In this document: piece after piece, positions 27,493-36,195 of the stretch | How the letters are laid out: every line of letters starts with the position of its first letter | Numbering within the stretch: the stretch's first letter is position 1 | NCBI RefSeq assembly: GCF_900176335.1 | Contig: NZ_FWXW01000010.1 | Coordinates: forward strand, 1-64,000 | DNA: 64,000 nucleotides | Reading direction: 5' to 3' | From: Papillibacter cinnamivorans DSM 12816 | Lineage (GTDB): Bacteria > Bacillota > Clostridia > Oscillospirales > Oscillospiraceae | Notes under the pieces: model-generated | Told to the model about the DNA's origin: nothing | What the model saw: only the letters and a program-made list of their open reading frames with translations | Database searches by the model: none | Made by a program: the position numbers and the translations under genes

Positions 27493-27936
27493 CTATGCCA
27501 GCAGCCCGATGAGCAGGCCCAGCACGGCTCCCGCGGCCACTTGGAAAGGCGTGTGCCCCAGCATTACCTTCAGTTCCTTTTCCAGGATCTCCGGCTTCAT
27601 CTCCGACCAGTGCTCCATCATGTAATTTAAGACCTTGGCCTGTTCTCCCGCCGCCCTCCGGACGTTGGACGCGTCGTACATCACCACCACGGCCACCACC
27701 GCCGAAATGGCAAACAGCGGCGAGGAGATGCCGTAGAGCTTCCCCACCGACGTGGCGCAGGCCACCACGAAGGCGGAGTGGGAGCTTGGCATTCCTCCGC
27801 TGCCGAAAACCATCTTGATGTCCCACCGCTTGTCCGTGTAGCGGTAGATCGGCACCTTCAGGATCTGCGCCACCACCCATGCCAGAATGGCCAGATTCAG
27901 AATTTTGTTGCATGTGAAGTACGCTACATAGTTCAT
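27493..27936 (-). CDS. DUF212 (divergent PAP2, YuiD-like) membrane protein
   Basis: A 147-residue membrane protein with the conserved GSGGMPSSHSAFV block (residues 45-57), VMYDASNVRRAAGEQA in the middle and GHTPFQVAAGAVLGLLIG at the end. These mark the divergent PAP2/DUF212 family related to lipid phosphatases. A role in undecaprenyl- or prenyl-phosphate metabolism would fit its neighbour ispA but is inference. The ATG lies 11 bases after ispA; the long frame upstream is the ispA shadow. Confidence 0.88.
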   Translation of the reverse strand: MNYVAYFTCNKILNLAILAWVVAQILKVPIYRYTDKRWDIKMVFGSGGMPSSHSAFVVACATSVGKLYGISSPLFAISAVVAVVVMYDASNVRRAAGEQAKVLNYMMEHWSEMKPEILEKELKVMLGHTPFQVAAGAVLGLLIGLLA

Positions 27937-27947
27937 GCCGTCACGTC

Positions 27948-28832
27948 CTACTTGTTCCGTTTTGCCAGCTTGTCCGCAAGCCAGCATAAAAACCCCGCTT
28001 CGGGAAGCTCGCGGAGGGCGTCCTTGGCCTCCAGAGTGCATTGATCCACCTGGCGCCGGCATTCCTCCAGGCCCAGGAGGGTGACAAATGTGATTTTTTC
28101 GTTTGCCCGGTCCGATCCTGCGGTTTTCCCCAGGGTCTCGACGTTTCCCTCCACGTCCAGCATGTCGTCCCGGATCTGGAAGGCAAGGCCGATCTTTTCC
28201 GCGTACCGGCCCAGAGCGGCAAGCTCTTTTTCCCCGCCGCCGCCGATGATGCAGCCCATCTCCGCCGAGGCCCGGATCATGGCTCCCGTTTTCAGCCGGT
28301 GGATCTGCTTCACGTCCGTTATGGTAAGCCCGCGTCCCTCGCAGGCCACGTCCATGCTCTGCCCTCCGGCCATGCCCTCGGCCCCGGCGGCCTTTGCCAG
28401 GGTATTGGCCGCCGCAATCACCCGCTCCGGCGGAAGGCCCCTCCCGCTCTCCGGCCGGAGCATAACCTCGAAGGCCGCCGTCTGCAGCGCGTCCCCCGCG
28501 AGAATAGCGCCTGCTTCCCCGAACACCCGGTGGTTGGTGGGCTTGCCCCGGCGGAAGTCGTCGTTGTCCATGGCCGGCAGATCGTCGTGAATTAAGGAAT
28601 AGGTGTGGATAAGCTCCACAGCGCAGGCAAAGGGAATCGCCTTTTCCATCTCGCCCCCGCACACCCGGCAGCATTCCAAAGTCAGTGCGGGCCTCAGGCG
28701 TTTTCCCCCCGCCATAAGACTGTATTCCATAGCCTCGAAAAGCCCGCAGTGGGCCGGCTTGTTGGAAAAGCAGCCGCGCAGGGCTTCGTCCGTTTTCCTG
28801 CCGTATTCCAGGAGTCGCTCTTCATATTCCAT
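27948..28832 (-). CDS. ispA: Polyprenyl (farnesyl-type) diphosphate synthase
   Basis: A trans-prenyltransferase that condenses isopentenyl diphosphate onto allylic diphosphates. The 294-residue protein has the first Asp-rich motif in LIHDDLPAMDNDDFRRGKPT, GGQSMDVACEG, and the second motif in AFQIRDDMLDVEG. The FARM region YSLMAGGKRLRPAL is also clear. It sits in the xseA-xseB-ispA order typical of Firmicutes and upstream of dxs, linking chain elongation with precursor supply. Confidence 0.95.
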   Translation of the reverse strand: MEYEERLLEYGRKTDEALRGCFSNKPAHCGLFEAMEYSLMAGGKRLRPALTLECCRVCGGEMEKAIPFACAVELIHTYSLIHDDLPAMDNDDFRRGKPTNHRVFGEAGAILAGDALQTAAFEVMLRPESGRGLPPERVIAAANTLAKAAGAEGMAGGQSMDVACEGRGLTITDVKQIHRLKTGAMIRASAEMGCIIGGGGEKELAALGRYAEKIGLAFQIRDDMLDVEGNVETLGKTAGSDRANEKITFVTLLGLEECRRQVDQCTLEAKDALRELPEAGFLCWLADKLAKRNK

Positions 28833-28854
28833 TGATACTTTTCACTGCCTTTAA

Positions 28855-29091
28855 TCAGACTGATTCCTTAGGAAATTCGGTTTCCGCGGGCGTGCCGTCG
28901 GCGCTCTTCATCAGGCGCACCACCTTTTGCTCGGCGTTATCCAGCATGGTGCCGCACCGCCGGAGCAGTCCCGTTCCCTCCTCAAAGAGGGCCAAGGAAT
29001 CCTCCAGGCGGGCGTCCCCCTTTTCCAGGAGCTTTACAATCTGCTCCAGCCTGGTGATGGAATCCTCGAAGCTCAGTTTCTTTTCCGCCAT
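28855..29091 (-). CDS. xseB: Exodeoxyribonuclease VII small subunit
   Basis: A 78-residue, mainly helical protein with the XseB pattern LSFEDSITRLEQIVKLLEKGDARLEDSL and FEEGTGLLRRC. It binds XseA to form exonuclease VII, which degrades single-stranded DNA to oligonucleotides. It lies 15 bases after xseA and 22 before ispA. Confidence 0.95.
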   Translation of the reverse strand: MAEKKLSFEDSITRLEQIVKLLEKGDARLEDSLALFEEGTGLLRRCGTMLDNAEQKVVRLMKSADGTPAETEFPKESV

Positions 29092-29106
29092 AGTCTTCTC
29101 CCCGTT

Positions 29107-30312
29107 CTATTTCTTCCGCTCCGTCACGGTGCAGCCCAGCCTGCCCCGCTGGAGCGTGACGGTGATGGTGTCTCCCTCGTGTACCTGCGTATATTCTTTT
29201 AAAATCTCTCCCGCCGGGCCCCGGGCGATGGAATATCCCCGGCCCAGCACCTTCAGAGGACTCAGTGCGTCCAGCGCGGCGGCCAGCCGCCCATAGTGCT
29301 CCCGGTGCCCGTGCACGGCGTTTCGCATCGCGTTTGCCAGCCGTTCCTGGTCAAAGTCCAGCACCATTCTTCTGTCCTGGATATAGTTGAGCGGACTTAG
29401 CATCGACCGGGTCTGGCGAAGTCTCTCCAGCCGCTCCCGGCCAAGCTTGATTTTCCGGTCCAGAGCCTGGGCGGCTCTGGTTTCCATGTTCCGCAGCCGG
29501 ATCTGCAGTTCCGCCATGTCCGGCACCGCAAGCTCCGCCCCGTTGGAGGGTGTCGCCGCCCGCAGGTCGGCCACGAAATCGGAAATGGTCACGTCCGGCT
29601 CGTGCCCCACGGCGGAGATCACCGGGATCCCGGAGGCGAAGATCGCCCGGGCCACCCGCTCGTCGTTGAAGGCCCAGAGGTCCTCGATGGAGCCCCCGCC
29701 CCGCCCCGTGATGATGAGGTCCGCCAGCTTCCACTGGTTTACGTACCGCAGCGCCCCGCAGATTTCCGGCGGCGCCTCCTCCCCCTGTACCCGCACGGGG
29801 AGGACAATCACCTTGGCCAGAGGATACCGTTTTCCCAGCACCCGGATCATGTCCCGCACCGCGGCCCCCGCGGAGGAAGTGATAAGGGCGATCCTCTCCG
29901 GGTAGGCCGGCAGGGGCTTTTTATGCTGCTGGTCAAAAAGGCCTTCCTTGAAAAGCTTCTCCTTCAGCTGCTCAAAGGCCACGTGAAGGTCCCCCACTCC
30001 GTCCGGGGTCAGCTCATTGCAGTAGAGCTGATACTGCCCGTCTCTCGGGAAAACTGTGATCCGGCCGAAGGCGATCACCTTCATCCCGTTTTCCGGCCGG
30101 AAGCGCAGTTTCGACGCCGCGCTTTTGAACATCACGCTCCGCAGCGTCCCCTCTGGATCCTTCAGCGTAAAATAATGATGTCCCGAAGGATAGATTTTAT
30201 AATTGGACAGCTCCCCCCGCACGAATATTCCCGCCAGCGCCGCGTCCTCGTCCAGAAGGGCCTTGATATGTTCGTTGACCTCGGATACCTCGTAAATCCT
30301 TCCCGTCTGCAT
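29107..30312 (-). CDS. xseA: Exodeoxyribonuclease VII large subunit
   Basis: The 401-residue catalytic subunit of exonuclease VII. It has an N-terminal OB-fold (YEVSEVNEHIKALL and GELSNYKIYPSGHHYFTLKD), catalytic blocks ITSSAGAAVRDMIRVLGKRYP, IITGRGGGSIEDLWAFND and SAVGHEPDVTISDFVADLRAATPSNGAE, then a coiled-coil region. It is slightly shorter than E. coli XseA (456 residues), with a shortened C-terminal coil, as in many Firmicutes. Confidence 0.95.
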   Translation of the reverse strand: MQTGRIYEVSEVNEHIKALLDEDAALAGIFVRGELSNYKIYPSGHHYFTLKDPEGTLRSVMFKSAASKLRFRPENGMKVIAFGRITVFPRDGQYQLYCNELTPDGVGDLHVAFEQLKEKLFKEGLFDQQHKKPLPAYPERIALITSSAGAAVRDMIRVLGKRYPLAKVIVLPVRVQGEEAPPEICGALRYVNQWKLADLIITGRGGGSIEDLWAFNDERVARAIFASGIPVISAVGHEPDVTISDFVADLRAATPSNGAELAVPDMAELQIRLRNMETRAAQALDRKIKLGRERLERLRQTRSMLSPLNYIQDRRMVLDFDQERLANAMRNAVHGHREHYGRLAAALDALSPLKVLGRGYSIARGPAGEILKEYTQVHEGDTITVTLQRGRLGCTVTERKK

Positions 30313-30366
30313 CCCGGCCCTCCCTTCCTTTCCTTATAAATCTCTGTGGGATACCCCGCGGCCGGT

Positions 30367-31299
30367 TCATCCCCGCGCAAGAGCGCGGTTAGAAAGCAGC
30401 GCGATCCCCGCGGCGTTGTCTCCGCTGAACTCCGCCGGAGCGAAGATCGCTCCCGGGATTTCCCGGAGTCTCTCCCGCAGCACCCGGCTGGAGGAAACGC
30501 CGCCGGAAAAAAGCACCGGCAGCCCCGGATACCGGCGAAGGGCCTCCTTCGTGGCCGCCTCCGCCGCCGCGGCGACGGAGGAAACGGCAAACCGGGCGAT
30601 CTCCTCCGGCTTCCGCCCTGCCTCCCTCTGCTCATGGACCTTGTTTTCCAGTCCCGATAGCGAAAACTCCAGCCCTCGGAGCCTCGGCGTAAAGTATATA
30701 TCCTTTTCAGCCGCTTCGGCCAAAGCGTCCAGCTCCTGCCCTGCGGGAAACCGCATTCCCAGGAGTTTTCCCGTCCTGTCGATGAGCTGGCCTGCCGCCA
30801 GGTCTTCCGTTCCGCCGATCCGCTCCGCCGACACTGCCGCTTCCCGGGGCGTCACATAAAGAAGCTCCGTGGTGCCTCCCGACAGATGCCAGGCGAGAAA
30901 CGGCCTGTCCAGCAGTTCCTCGTGTCCCGATGACCAGGCGGCGGCGGCAAGGTGCCCCTCCTGATGGGAAAACGAAAAAAACGGGATGCCCATGGAAAGG
31001 GCGATCCCCCGTCCCAGGGTTTCCCCCGCCAGAAAACAGGGCATGTAGGATCCCTCCGCCCGCCGGGGCTGCGTACTGGCTCCCGCGGCCCGAATCTCTT
31101 TGGGGAACCCCGCTCCCAAGAGCTCTTCCAGCACCTCCGGCAGGGCCTTCAGATGCAGGAAAAGTGCGTCGGACTGTCGCAGGCCGAGATCGCCCTCCGG
31201 CACGGGGAGCAGGCGCCCCGCCTGCCTGTGCCCCTCCGCTCCGAAAAGAGCGGCCGACGTCCTGTAATTGCTGGTGTCCAATCCCAGGCAGGCCTTCAT
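30367..31299 (-). CDS. TsaD/Kae1-like paralogue
   Basis: A 310-residue ASKHA-fold protein of the TsaD/Gcp superfamily. It starts MKACLGLDTSNYRTS (phosphate-1 loop) and keeps the metal-binding pair in SHQEGHLAAAAW and the HLSGGTTELLYV and FSGGVSSSRVLRERL loops. True TsaD makes tRNA t6A with TsaB and TsaE; those partners are not nearby, and the sequence is diverged (for instance STQPRRAEGSYMPCF). It is therefore probably the second, uncharacterised Kae1-like copy seen in Clostridia. The start overlaps the nusB stop by four bases. Confidence 0.8.
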   Translation of the reverse strand: MKACLGLDTSNYRTSAALFGAEGHRQAGRLLPVPEGDLGLRQSDALFLHLKALPEVLEELLGAGFPKEIRAAGASTQPRRAEGSYMPCFLAGETLGRGIALSMGIPFFSFSHQEGHLAAAAWSSGHEELLDRPFLAWHLSGGTTELLYVTPREAAVSAERIGGTEDLAAGQLIDRTGKLLGMRFPAGQELDALAEAAEKDIYFTPRLRGLEFSLSGLENKVHEQREAGRKPEEIARFAVSSVAAAAEAATKEALRRYPGLPVLFSGGVSSSRVLRERLREIPGAIFAPAEFSGDNAAGIALLSNRALARG

Positions 31300-31769
31300 T
31301 CCCGGTTTTCCTCCGGGCCGGACTCGTTGCACTCTCTTCGTACAAAGGTGCCCAGGATGCCGTTGATGAAGGAGACCACCTCGGGTTCCTCATATTTCTT
31401 GGCGATTTCCACCGCTTCGTTGATGGCCGCCCCGGTAGGGATTTCCGGCATGTACAGGATCTCGTACATCGCCACCCGCATGATGGCCGAGGCCACCCGG
31501 GAAATGCGGGAAAAACTCCAGCCCACGGCGTATTTCCCGATGTAGGAGTCCAGCTCCGCGCTGTGCTCTCCCACACCGGTGACCAGCTGCCGTATGTACT
31601 TGAGTTGCTTTTCGTTGGGCATCTCCCGGTAAATCTCATCCTCCTCTTCCAGGGTCCGGAAAACTTCCGGATCCAGGCGCAGATCCATAAGCTCCGACGC
31701 CGTAAGGCTGGAAAATCCCAGTTCATAGGACAGGTGGATCGCGATTTCTCGGGCGGTCGTTCTTGTCAT
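31296..31769 (-). CDS. nusB: Transcription antitermination factor NusB
   Basis: NusB with NusE binds boxA in rRNA leaders. The 157-residue all-helical protein begins MTRTTAREIAIHLSYELGF and contains SFSRISRVASAIMRVAMYEILYM and TGAAINEAVEIAKKYEEPEVVSFINGILG, the family core. The ATG follows GGAGG; the upstream frame is not conserved. In Bacillus, folD follows nusB; here the next gene is a TsaD-like one and folD is missing. Confidence 0.95.
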   Translation of the reverse strand: MTRTTAREIAIHLSYELGFSSLTASELMDLRLDPEVFRTLEEEDEIYREMPNEKQLKYIRQLVTGVGEHSAELDSYIGKYAVGWSFSRISRVASAIMRVAMYEILYMPEIPTGAAINEAVEIAKKYEEPEVVSFINGILGTFVRRECNESGPEENRE

Positions 31770-31880
31770 TCCATATCCTCCGCTTCCCCGTCGGGAGCTT
31801 GTCCGGCTCCGGCCTTCCGAAGAAGCCGGGCTCTGCGGGCCTTTCGGCCGGGAATTTGATGGGTATATCCGATAAACTGT

Positions 31881-31909
31881 ATTATAATGCGTACGGATCA
31901 AAGCCGCAA
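31881..31909 (-). promoter_or_regulatory. Promoter of the nusB-recN superoperon
   Basis: TTGCGG and a perfect TATAAT are 17 bases apart on the minus strand, about 110 bases upstream of nusB. Confidence 0.65.
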
Positions 31910-32049
31910 GTTATGAAAGCCAAGGCCTCCAAGATAAACCGGCTTTGTTCATTCGCAGGAATCTTGAGCGTTTTCGTTCAAAAATCCTGCACGTCCCCTT
32001 AAGGGCAGGAGCCTTCAGGGCGGATACGCATGGATACCGATGCCCGATT

Positions 32050-32134
32050 TTCTCCGTATACGGCGCTTTGCCGCTGCGTACGGAGAAATCTGGAGCTTAT
32101 GCCCCATGGCTAAACCGCAGAGCGGTTTAGCCAT
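32050..32134. other. Two strong hairpins in the asp23-nusB gap
   Basis: TTCTCCGTA and TACGGAGAA pair at 32050-32087. ATGGCTAAACCG and CGGTTTAGCCAT pair at 32106-32134. They lie between the asp23 terminator and the nusB promoter; no gene is seen in 31910-32268. Confidence 0.5.
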
Positions 32135-32268
32135 CAGACATTATTATAAACAATATTCCGGCAAAAATAAACCTCCGGATTGACAAAATCCGGCCCGGAA
32201 TGTCAAAAACCTTCTGTGCGCCGCGCCGTCCGCCCCGTGTGAAATCACGGTTCCGTATGGCAACAGGA

Positions 32269-32296
32269 AACCCCTTTGCCCCGGGGCAAAGGGGTT
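32269..32296 (-). terminator. Terminator after asp23
   Basis: A perfect 14-base-pair inverted repeat (AACCCCTTTGCCCC and its complement) begins 18 bases after the asp23 stop. The following T-tract is weak (TTTCCTGTTG). Confidence 0.65.
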
Positions 32297-32313
32297 GTAC
32301 GGCCAATCGGGAC

Positions 32314-32700
32314 TCAGTCGCCGGAACGTTTTTCCTTGTCGAAGGTGACGCCGCCCACGTGCACGTTGACGCCGGAAACGGTAAGGCCCGTCATGGCCTC
32401 CACGCTGCTCATCACGGCGTCCTGAATGCTTTTGGCAATGGTGGGGATGATCTGCCCGTACTTCACCAGCACGTGCACATCGATGGAAACGGTGTTTTCC
32501 GTGATCTGAAGCTTGATCCCCCGGGACAGGTTCTTCTTCCCCAGGAGCTCCGCCAGATCGCTCCCGATGTTGGCGGCAAGCCCGCTCACGCCTTCCACCT
32601 CCGCCGCGGCTGCCGCCGCGATGGTCGCCACTACGTCTTCAGATATATTGATACTTCCCATTTCCACTGGCTGGGAGATATATTCCTTGTTGTCGGCCAC
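32314..32700 (-). CDS. Asp23/Gls24 family envelope protein
   Basis: A 128-residue Asp23/DUF322 protein, like Bacillus YqhY. It has NISEDVVATIAAAAAAEVEGVSGL near the start, a central GIKLQITENTVSIDVHVLVKYG, and VEAMTGLTVSGVNVHVGGVTF at the end. YqhY is linked to control of acetyl-CoA carboxylase and lies beside accBC and nusB in Bacillus; here accBC are absent but the position between spoIIIAH and nusB is kept. Confidence 0.9.
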   Translation of the reverse strand: MADNKEYISQPVEMGSINISEDVVATIAAAAAAEVEGVSGLAANIGSDLAELLGKKNLSRGIKLQITENTVSIDVHVLVKYGQIIPTIAKSIQDAVMSSVEAMTGLTVSGVNVHVGGVTFDKEKRSGD

Positions 32701-32799
32701 CTGAGACCACGCTCCTTTCGTCAGTACCCCTATTTTACCACACCTTCCCCAAAAAACAATCCCCCGGCGAATATTATGCCCTTCCGACTGAAACTTGCG

Positions 32800-33351
32800 T
32801 CAGCTGGCCGCCACAATCTTAATCTGCTCGGTGGCAAAGCTGGTCTGATCGGTGATGATATCGGTGATTTTGGCCACGTCCGCCGTGGTGAGCCCTCCCT
32901 CCGGCGGTGCCACCACCACGCTGATGCCGTCCGTGCTGATGAAGGCGATGCAGTCGGCATATCCCTTGGCAGTCACAAGGTTCTCGATCTGCGCCTCCGC
33001 CAGGGTGTATGCCGCCATGGCCTGGATGCTCTCGTTGGCTTCGTCACGGACGCTCTGGGCCGCGTTATCCGCCGCGGCGGTTTCGTTGAGGAGCGCCAGG
33101 GCGCTGTCCCGGGCCTGCTGCCGGGTCAGCCGCGCGGTGGCGAAATAGTCGGCCAGGTCGGTGTCGGCGTAGACGTCGGCTTCGTCCACCGCGCCTCCCG
33201 CGTCCTCTCCGTCCACCAGTGTCGCCTCGCCCAGCGTCTTTCCCGTCTGGGAATCCCCCAGCCGCGTATAAGACCAGTTGAGATAGACCGCCACGCACAC
33301 GAAGACCAGAACGGTGATCACCACTGCGTTTCGTTTCCAGATTGTGAACAT
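32800..33351 (-). CDS. spoIIIAH: Stage III sporulation protein AH
   Basis: SpoIIIAH forms, with forespore SpoIIQ, the channel (feeding tube) across the intermembrane space. The 183-residue protein has one N-terminal transmembrane helix (about 8-25) followed by a disordered acidic stretch and a C-terminal YscJ/FliF-like ring domain (ANESIQAMAAYTLAEAQIENLVTAKGYADCIAFISTDG region). It is the last gene of the spoIIIA operon. Confidence 0.93.
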   Translation of the reverse strand: MFTIWKRNAVVITVLVFVCVAVYLNWSYTRLGDSQTGKTLGEATLVDGEDAGGAVDEADVYADTDLADYFATARLTRQQARDSALALLNETAAADNAAQSVRDEANESIQAMAAYTLAEAQIENLVTAKGYADCIAFISTDGISVVVAPPEGGLTTADVAKITDIITDQTSFATEQIKIVAAS

Positions 33352-33445
33352 ACTTCTCTCTCCATTCCGCCGGATTGGCCGGCTAATTTTATTCTTCGGC
33401 CCATCCCCGCCCGGAACACCCGCCGGGGCTTACCCTTTATCCTGC

Positions 33446-33979
33446 TTACCCTTCCATTTGGACCACCGATATTTTGTCCGTCCCCAGGCCTGTGAGGGCC
33501 GCGATGGCCGCGGTCACCTGAAGGCGGACCTTCGCGTCCCCCGCCCCCCGGCACACCGCCAGCGCTCCCTGGTATTCCGGATGGATGCTCTTGGTGACCA
33601 CCGTGTCTTCCGCCCCAGACCCCTGGGATACGATCACGTTGGTAACGGAGGACTTGAGCTCCTTGTCCTCCCCCGTCTCCTGATAGGAGATCTCCTCGTC
33701 CTGGGCCAGCACCCGCTCGGTTCCCGATTTTACTGTAAGAACCAAAGTCACCTCCCCGGCCCCCTGGATCTGGGAGAGGGCTTTCTCGATCCGCCGTTCG
33801 GTCTCCTCCAGGGAAAAACTCTCCTCCTGGGAATCCTGCGTCTTTTTCGTGTCTCCTCCGCTCCCGAAGGGCACGATCATCAGAATAACGCCCGCCAGTA
33901 TTACCAGAAGGACATATTTGAGCTTATCGAAGAGGCGGGCGAACTGCTTCTGCCCCTCTCCCCAGTTAAACCGCTTCAT
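33446..33979 (-). CDS. spoIIIAG: Stage III sporulation protein AG
   Basis: SpoIIIAG forms a large ring of the A-Q channel. The 177-residue protein has a single membrane helix (YVLLVILAGVILMIVPF, about 22-38), a polar linker, and a ring-building domain starting at SLEETERRIEKALSQIQGAGEVTLVLTV. I chose the ATG at 33979, two bases after spoIIIAF, because AAGGA lies nine bases upstream; the frame is open from 34006. Confidence 0.93.
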   Translation of the reverse strand: MKRFNWGEGQKQFARLFDKLKYVLLVILAGVILMIVPFGSGGDTKKTQDSQEESFSLEETERRIEKALSQIQGAGEVTLVLTVKSGTERVLAQDEEISYQETGEDKELKSSVTNVIVSQGSGAEDTVVTKSIHPEYQGALAVCRGAGDAKVRLQVTAAIAALTGLGTDKISVVQMEG

Positions 33980-33981
33980 GT

Positions 33982-34464
33982 TCAACCATCCTTTTTCCCG
34001 CTCCACGTCTGACGGGAGGCCGGGATATTCAGCTCCTGCTCGATGCTTTCGGAGAGCGCCTCGTTCCAGTCCCCGTCGATTTCCGCCCGGTAGGGATAGG
34101 GGATCCCGTCTTCTCCCGTTTCCGTCCGGACCCTCACCTCACAGGCGACCCCCAGCTCATCCGCTTTTTTCAATATATATGCTTCGGTCTTCTCTTCTAT
34201 GATGTCGGCGAGAAGAATGCTGTTCCCTTCCTCCAGCTCCAGCTCGTATTCCTGCATCGTCTCCTGGTAATTTTGAAAATACTCCGGCAGGCTTCCGGTT
34301 TTCAGGGTGAGAACGGGTTTTAAGATGGCCAGCATCAGAATAAGCCCTCCCGTGAGTCTGGCCATCTTTTTCACGCCCCCCTCGGGCATGATCCCGTTTG
34401 CCAGGGCCAGTATCACGGCGGCGCAGGTGATCCCCAGCAACCAGCTTCTAAGGAGCTCCGTCAT
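33982..34464 (-). CDS. spoIIIAF: Stage III sporulation protein AF
   Basis: A 160-residue SpoIIIAF protein with two N-terminal membrane helices (about 7-23 and 36-52; MTELLRSWLLGITCAAVILA and GGLILMLAILKPVL) and a soluble ring-like domain. It is a membrane component of the feeding-tube complex. The start overlaps the spoIIIAE stop by four bases. Confidence 0.92.
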   Translation of the reverse strand: MTELLRSWLLGITCAAVILALANGIMPEGGVKKMARLTGGLILMLAILKPVLTLKTGSLPEYFQNYQETMQEYELELEEGNSILLADIIEEKTEAYILKKADELGVACEVRVRTETGEDGIPYPYRAEIDGDWNEALSESIEQELNIPASRQTWSGKKDG

Positions 34465-35582
34465 CCTGTCACCGCCTTCACGGAGGAAACAATGGAAATA
34501 AGCAGGATCAGGGCGCAGGCCCCCGTCATTCCCAGTACCAGCCCGAAGGCGCCCCCGATCCCGTCGATGAGCCGTACCACCCGGTCGTCTCCCACGGTGC
34601 CGGCCATGGCGGCGGTGAGCTTGTACATCAGGTACTGCACGCCCAGCCGCAGAAAGGGGATGATGCAGATGGCGAGGATGGTCAGCATCCCGAATACGCC
34701 CACGGTGTTTCGCAGGACCCCCGCGCCCACCAATACCGTTTCCGCGGCGTCCGATATGATGCCCCCCACCACCGGGACGGCCCCCGACATGGCGAACTTC
34801 GCCGCCTTGATGGTCACGGCGTCCGCCGTCCCCGCGATGGCTCCGCTCACCGTAAGATATCCGGTAAAGCAGATCAGCAGCATGGTTAGGATGGTGGTCA
34901 CCGCCCATTTAAGCATCCCCGCCACCCGGCCCAGAAGGTTATTTTCTATGGCCGCGTTGGCCGCCTGGGCGGCGATATAGGCGTACACCAGGGGCATGAG
35001 AAGCCGGTCGATGGCCGTTAAGACCACGTCGGAGAACAGAACCGTTGCCATCTGCCGCGCCGCCGCCCCGCCCACACTGCCGCTGGCCGCCGTGGCCGCC
35101 GCCAGGGTGGGAAGCAGCACCTTGGAGAAGTTTTCAATCTGGGAAATGGTCTCCAAACCCAGTCCGATAAGAGTGTGGATATCTCCCACCGCGATGGCGG
35201 TCACCGCCAGGGTCCCCGCCGTGGGCACGAAATTGGCCGCCGTTTTGGAAGCCGTCCCCTCGTAGAGGCTCCCGGCCACCGCGCACAGAAGCACCACCGA
35301 TAAAAGGAGCACCCCGCTGCGCAGGCTCCCCTTCAGAATGCTCTCCAGTTCCCGCCCCGCGTTTTGGAGGATCCCCGCGATGCCTCCGCCCAGGTCCTCT
35401 CCCTGGTCGATCTCCGCGCCGTCCATAAGATCCTGCGCCCCGGAGGGCACCGCCTCCTCCAGCGTCCCGGTGTCCAGCGCTCCGGACTGCCGGGCCGCAT
35501 CGTCGAAACCCTCCGCGGCTGCCGCCGTGGTGAGCAGGCAGAGGACGGCGAAAATCGCAATGAGCTGTTTCATCTTCTTCAC
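34461..35582 (-). CDS. spoIIIAE: Stage III sporulation protein AE
   Basis: The 373-residue polytopic protein of the SpoIIIA export apparatus. It has a signal-like N-terminus (IAIFAVLCLLTTAAAAEG), then about seven hydrophobic segments including SGVLLLSVVLLCAVAG, TILTMLLICFTGYLTVSG and the GAVPVVGGIISDAAETVLVGAGVL block typical of the family. It is the presumed membrane pore core. Confidence 0.94.
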   Translation of the reverse strand: MKKMKQLIAIFAVLCLLTTAAAAEGFDDAARQSGALDTGTLEEAVPSGAQDLMDGAEIDQGEDLGGGIAGILQNAGRELESILKGSLRSGVLLLSVVLLCAVAGSLYEGTASKTAANFVPTAGTLAVTAIAVGDIHTLIGLGLETISQIENFSKVLLPTLAAATAASGSVGGAAARQMATVLFSDVVLTAIDRLLMPLVYAYIAAQAANAAIENNLLGRVAGMLKWAVTTILTMLLICFTGYLTVSGAIAGTADAVTIKAAKFAMSGAVPVVGGIISDAAETVLVGAGVLRNTVGVFGMLTILAICIIPFLRLGVQYLMYKLTAAMAGTVGDDRVVRLIDGIGGAFGLVLGMTGACALILLISIVSSVKAVTG

Positions 35583-35591
35583 CTATGTATT

Positions 35592-35981
35592 TCAGGATAT
35601 CAGCGACGTGATCATTTCCAGCACCGACTTTAAAAGCGGCAGGGCGACAAAGATGGCGGCGGCGCTTCCCGCCGTCTCCACAAAGGATGCGATGGCGTTT
35701 TCCTTGGCGTCCCGGCAGATTTCTGCCGCCACCTTGGTGATGATGGCAATGCCCACCGTCTTCATGAGGGGCGCGAGGATATCGCTGTCCAGCTCCGCCG
35801 TGTCCGCCAGCACCTCGATGAACTCCACGATCCCCATGATCACCGACAGGGCCGCCAGGAGAATGACCACCCCCACCGCCAGGGTAACGGCAAGCCCCAG
35901 TTCCGGGCTGTTCCGTTTCAGCACCAGTGCGCAGATTGCGCCGGCGACCCCGATTGCCGCCACCTTCAGGACTTCTTCCAT
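35592..35981 (-). CDS. spoIIIAD: Stage III sporulation protein AD
   Basis: A 129-residue membrane protein with four hydrophobic segments; hallmark VAAIGVAGAICALVLKRNSPE at the start and VGIAIITKVAAEICRDAKENAIAS in the middle. It is paralogous to SpoIIIAC and part of the same inner-membrane complex. It lies four bases after spoIIIAC. Confidence 0.93.
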   Translation of the reverse strand: MEEVLKVAAIGVAGAICALVLKRNSPELGLAVTLAVGVVILLAALSVIMGIVEFIEVLADTAELDSDILAPLMKTVGIAIITKVAAEICRDAKENAIASFVETAGSAAAIFVALPLLKSVLEMITSLIS

Positions 35982-35985
35982 ATCC

Positions 35986-36180
35986 TTAAAATCCGAACAG
36001 GGTCTTCACCATGCCGAACAGCTGGTTGATCTGCTGCACCAGCATCATGAGCACCACCACGAGACCCGCCAGGGTGGTCATCATGGCCTGCTCCTCCCGC
36101 CCCGAGCGGATCAGCACCTGATTGAGCACCGAAACCAGAATTCCGATTGCTGCGATTTGAAAAATCAGATCAACATCCAT
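35986..36180 (-). CDS. spoIIIAC: Stage III sporulation protein AC
   Basis: A 64-residue two-helix membrane protein (MDVDLIFQIAAIGILVSVL... and TLAGLVVVLMMLVQQINQLFG). The ATG at 36180 aligns with the family N-terminus; in-frame ATG 36189 and TTG 36195 are also possible. It is part of the spoIIIA operon. Confidence 0.92.
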   Translation of the reverse strand: MDVDLIFQIAAIGILVSVLNQVLIRSGREEQAMMTTLAGLVVVLMMLVQQINQLFGMVKTLFGF

Positions 36181-36195
36181 CGAATCCATCCCCAA

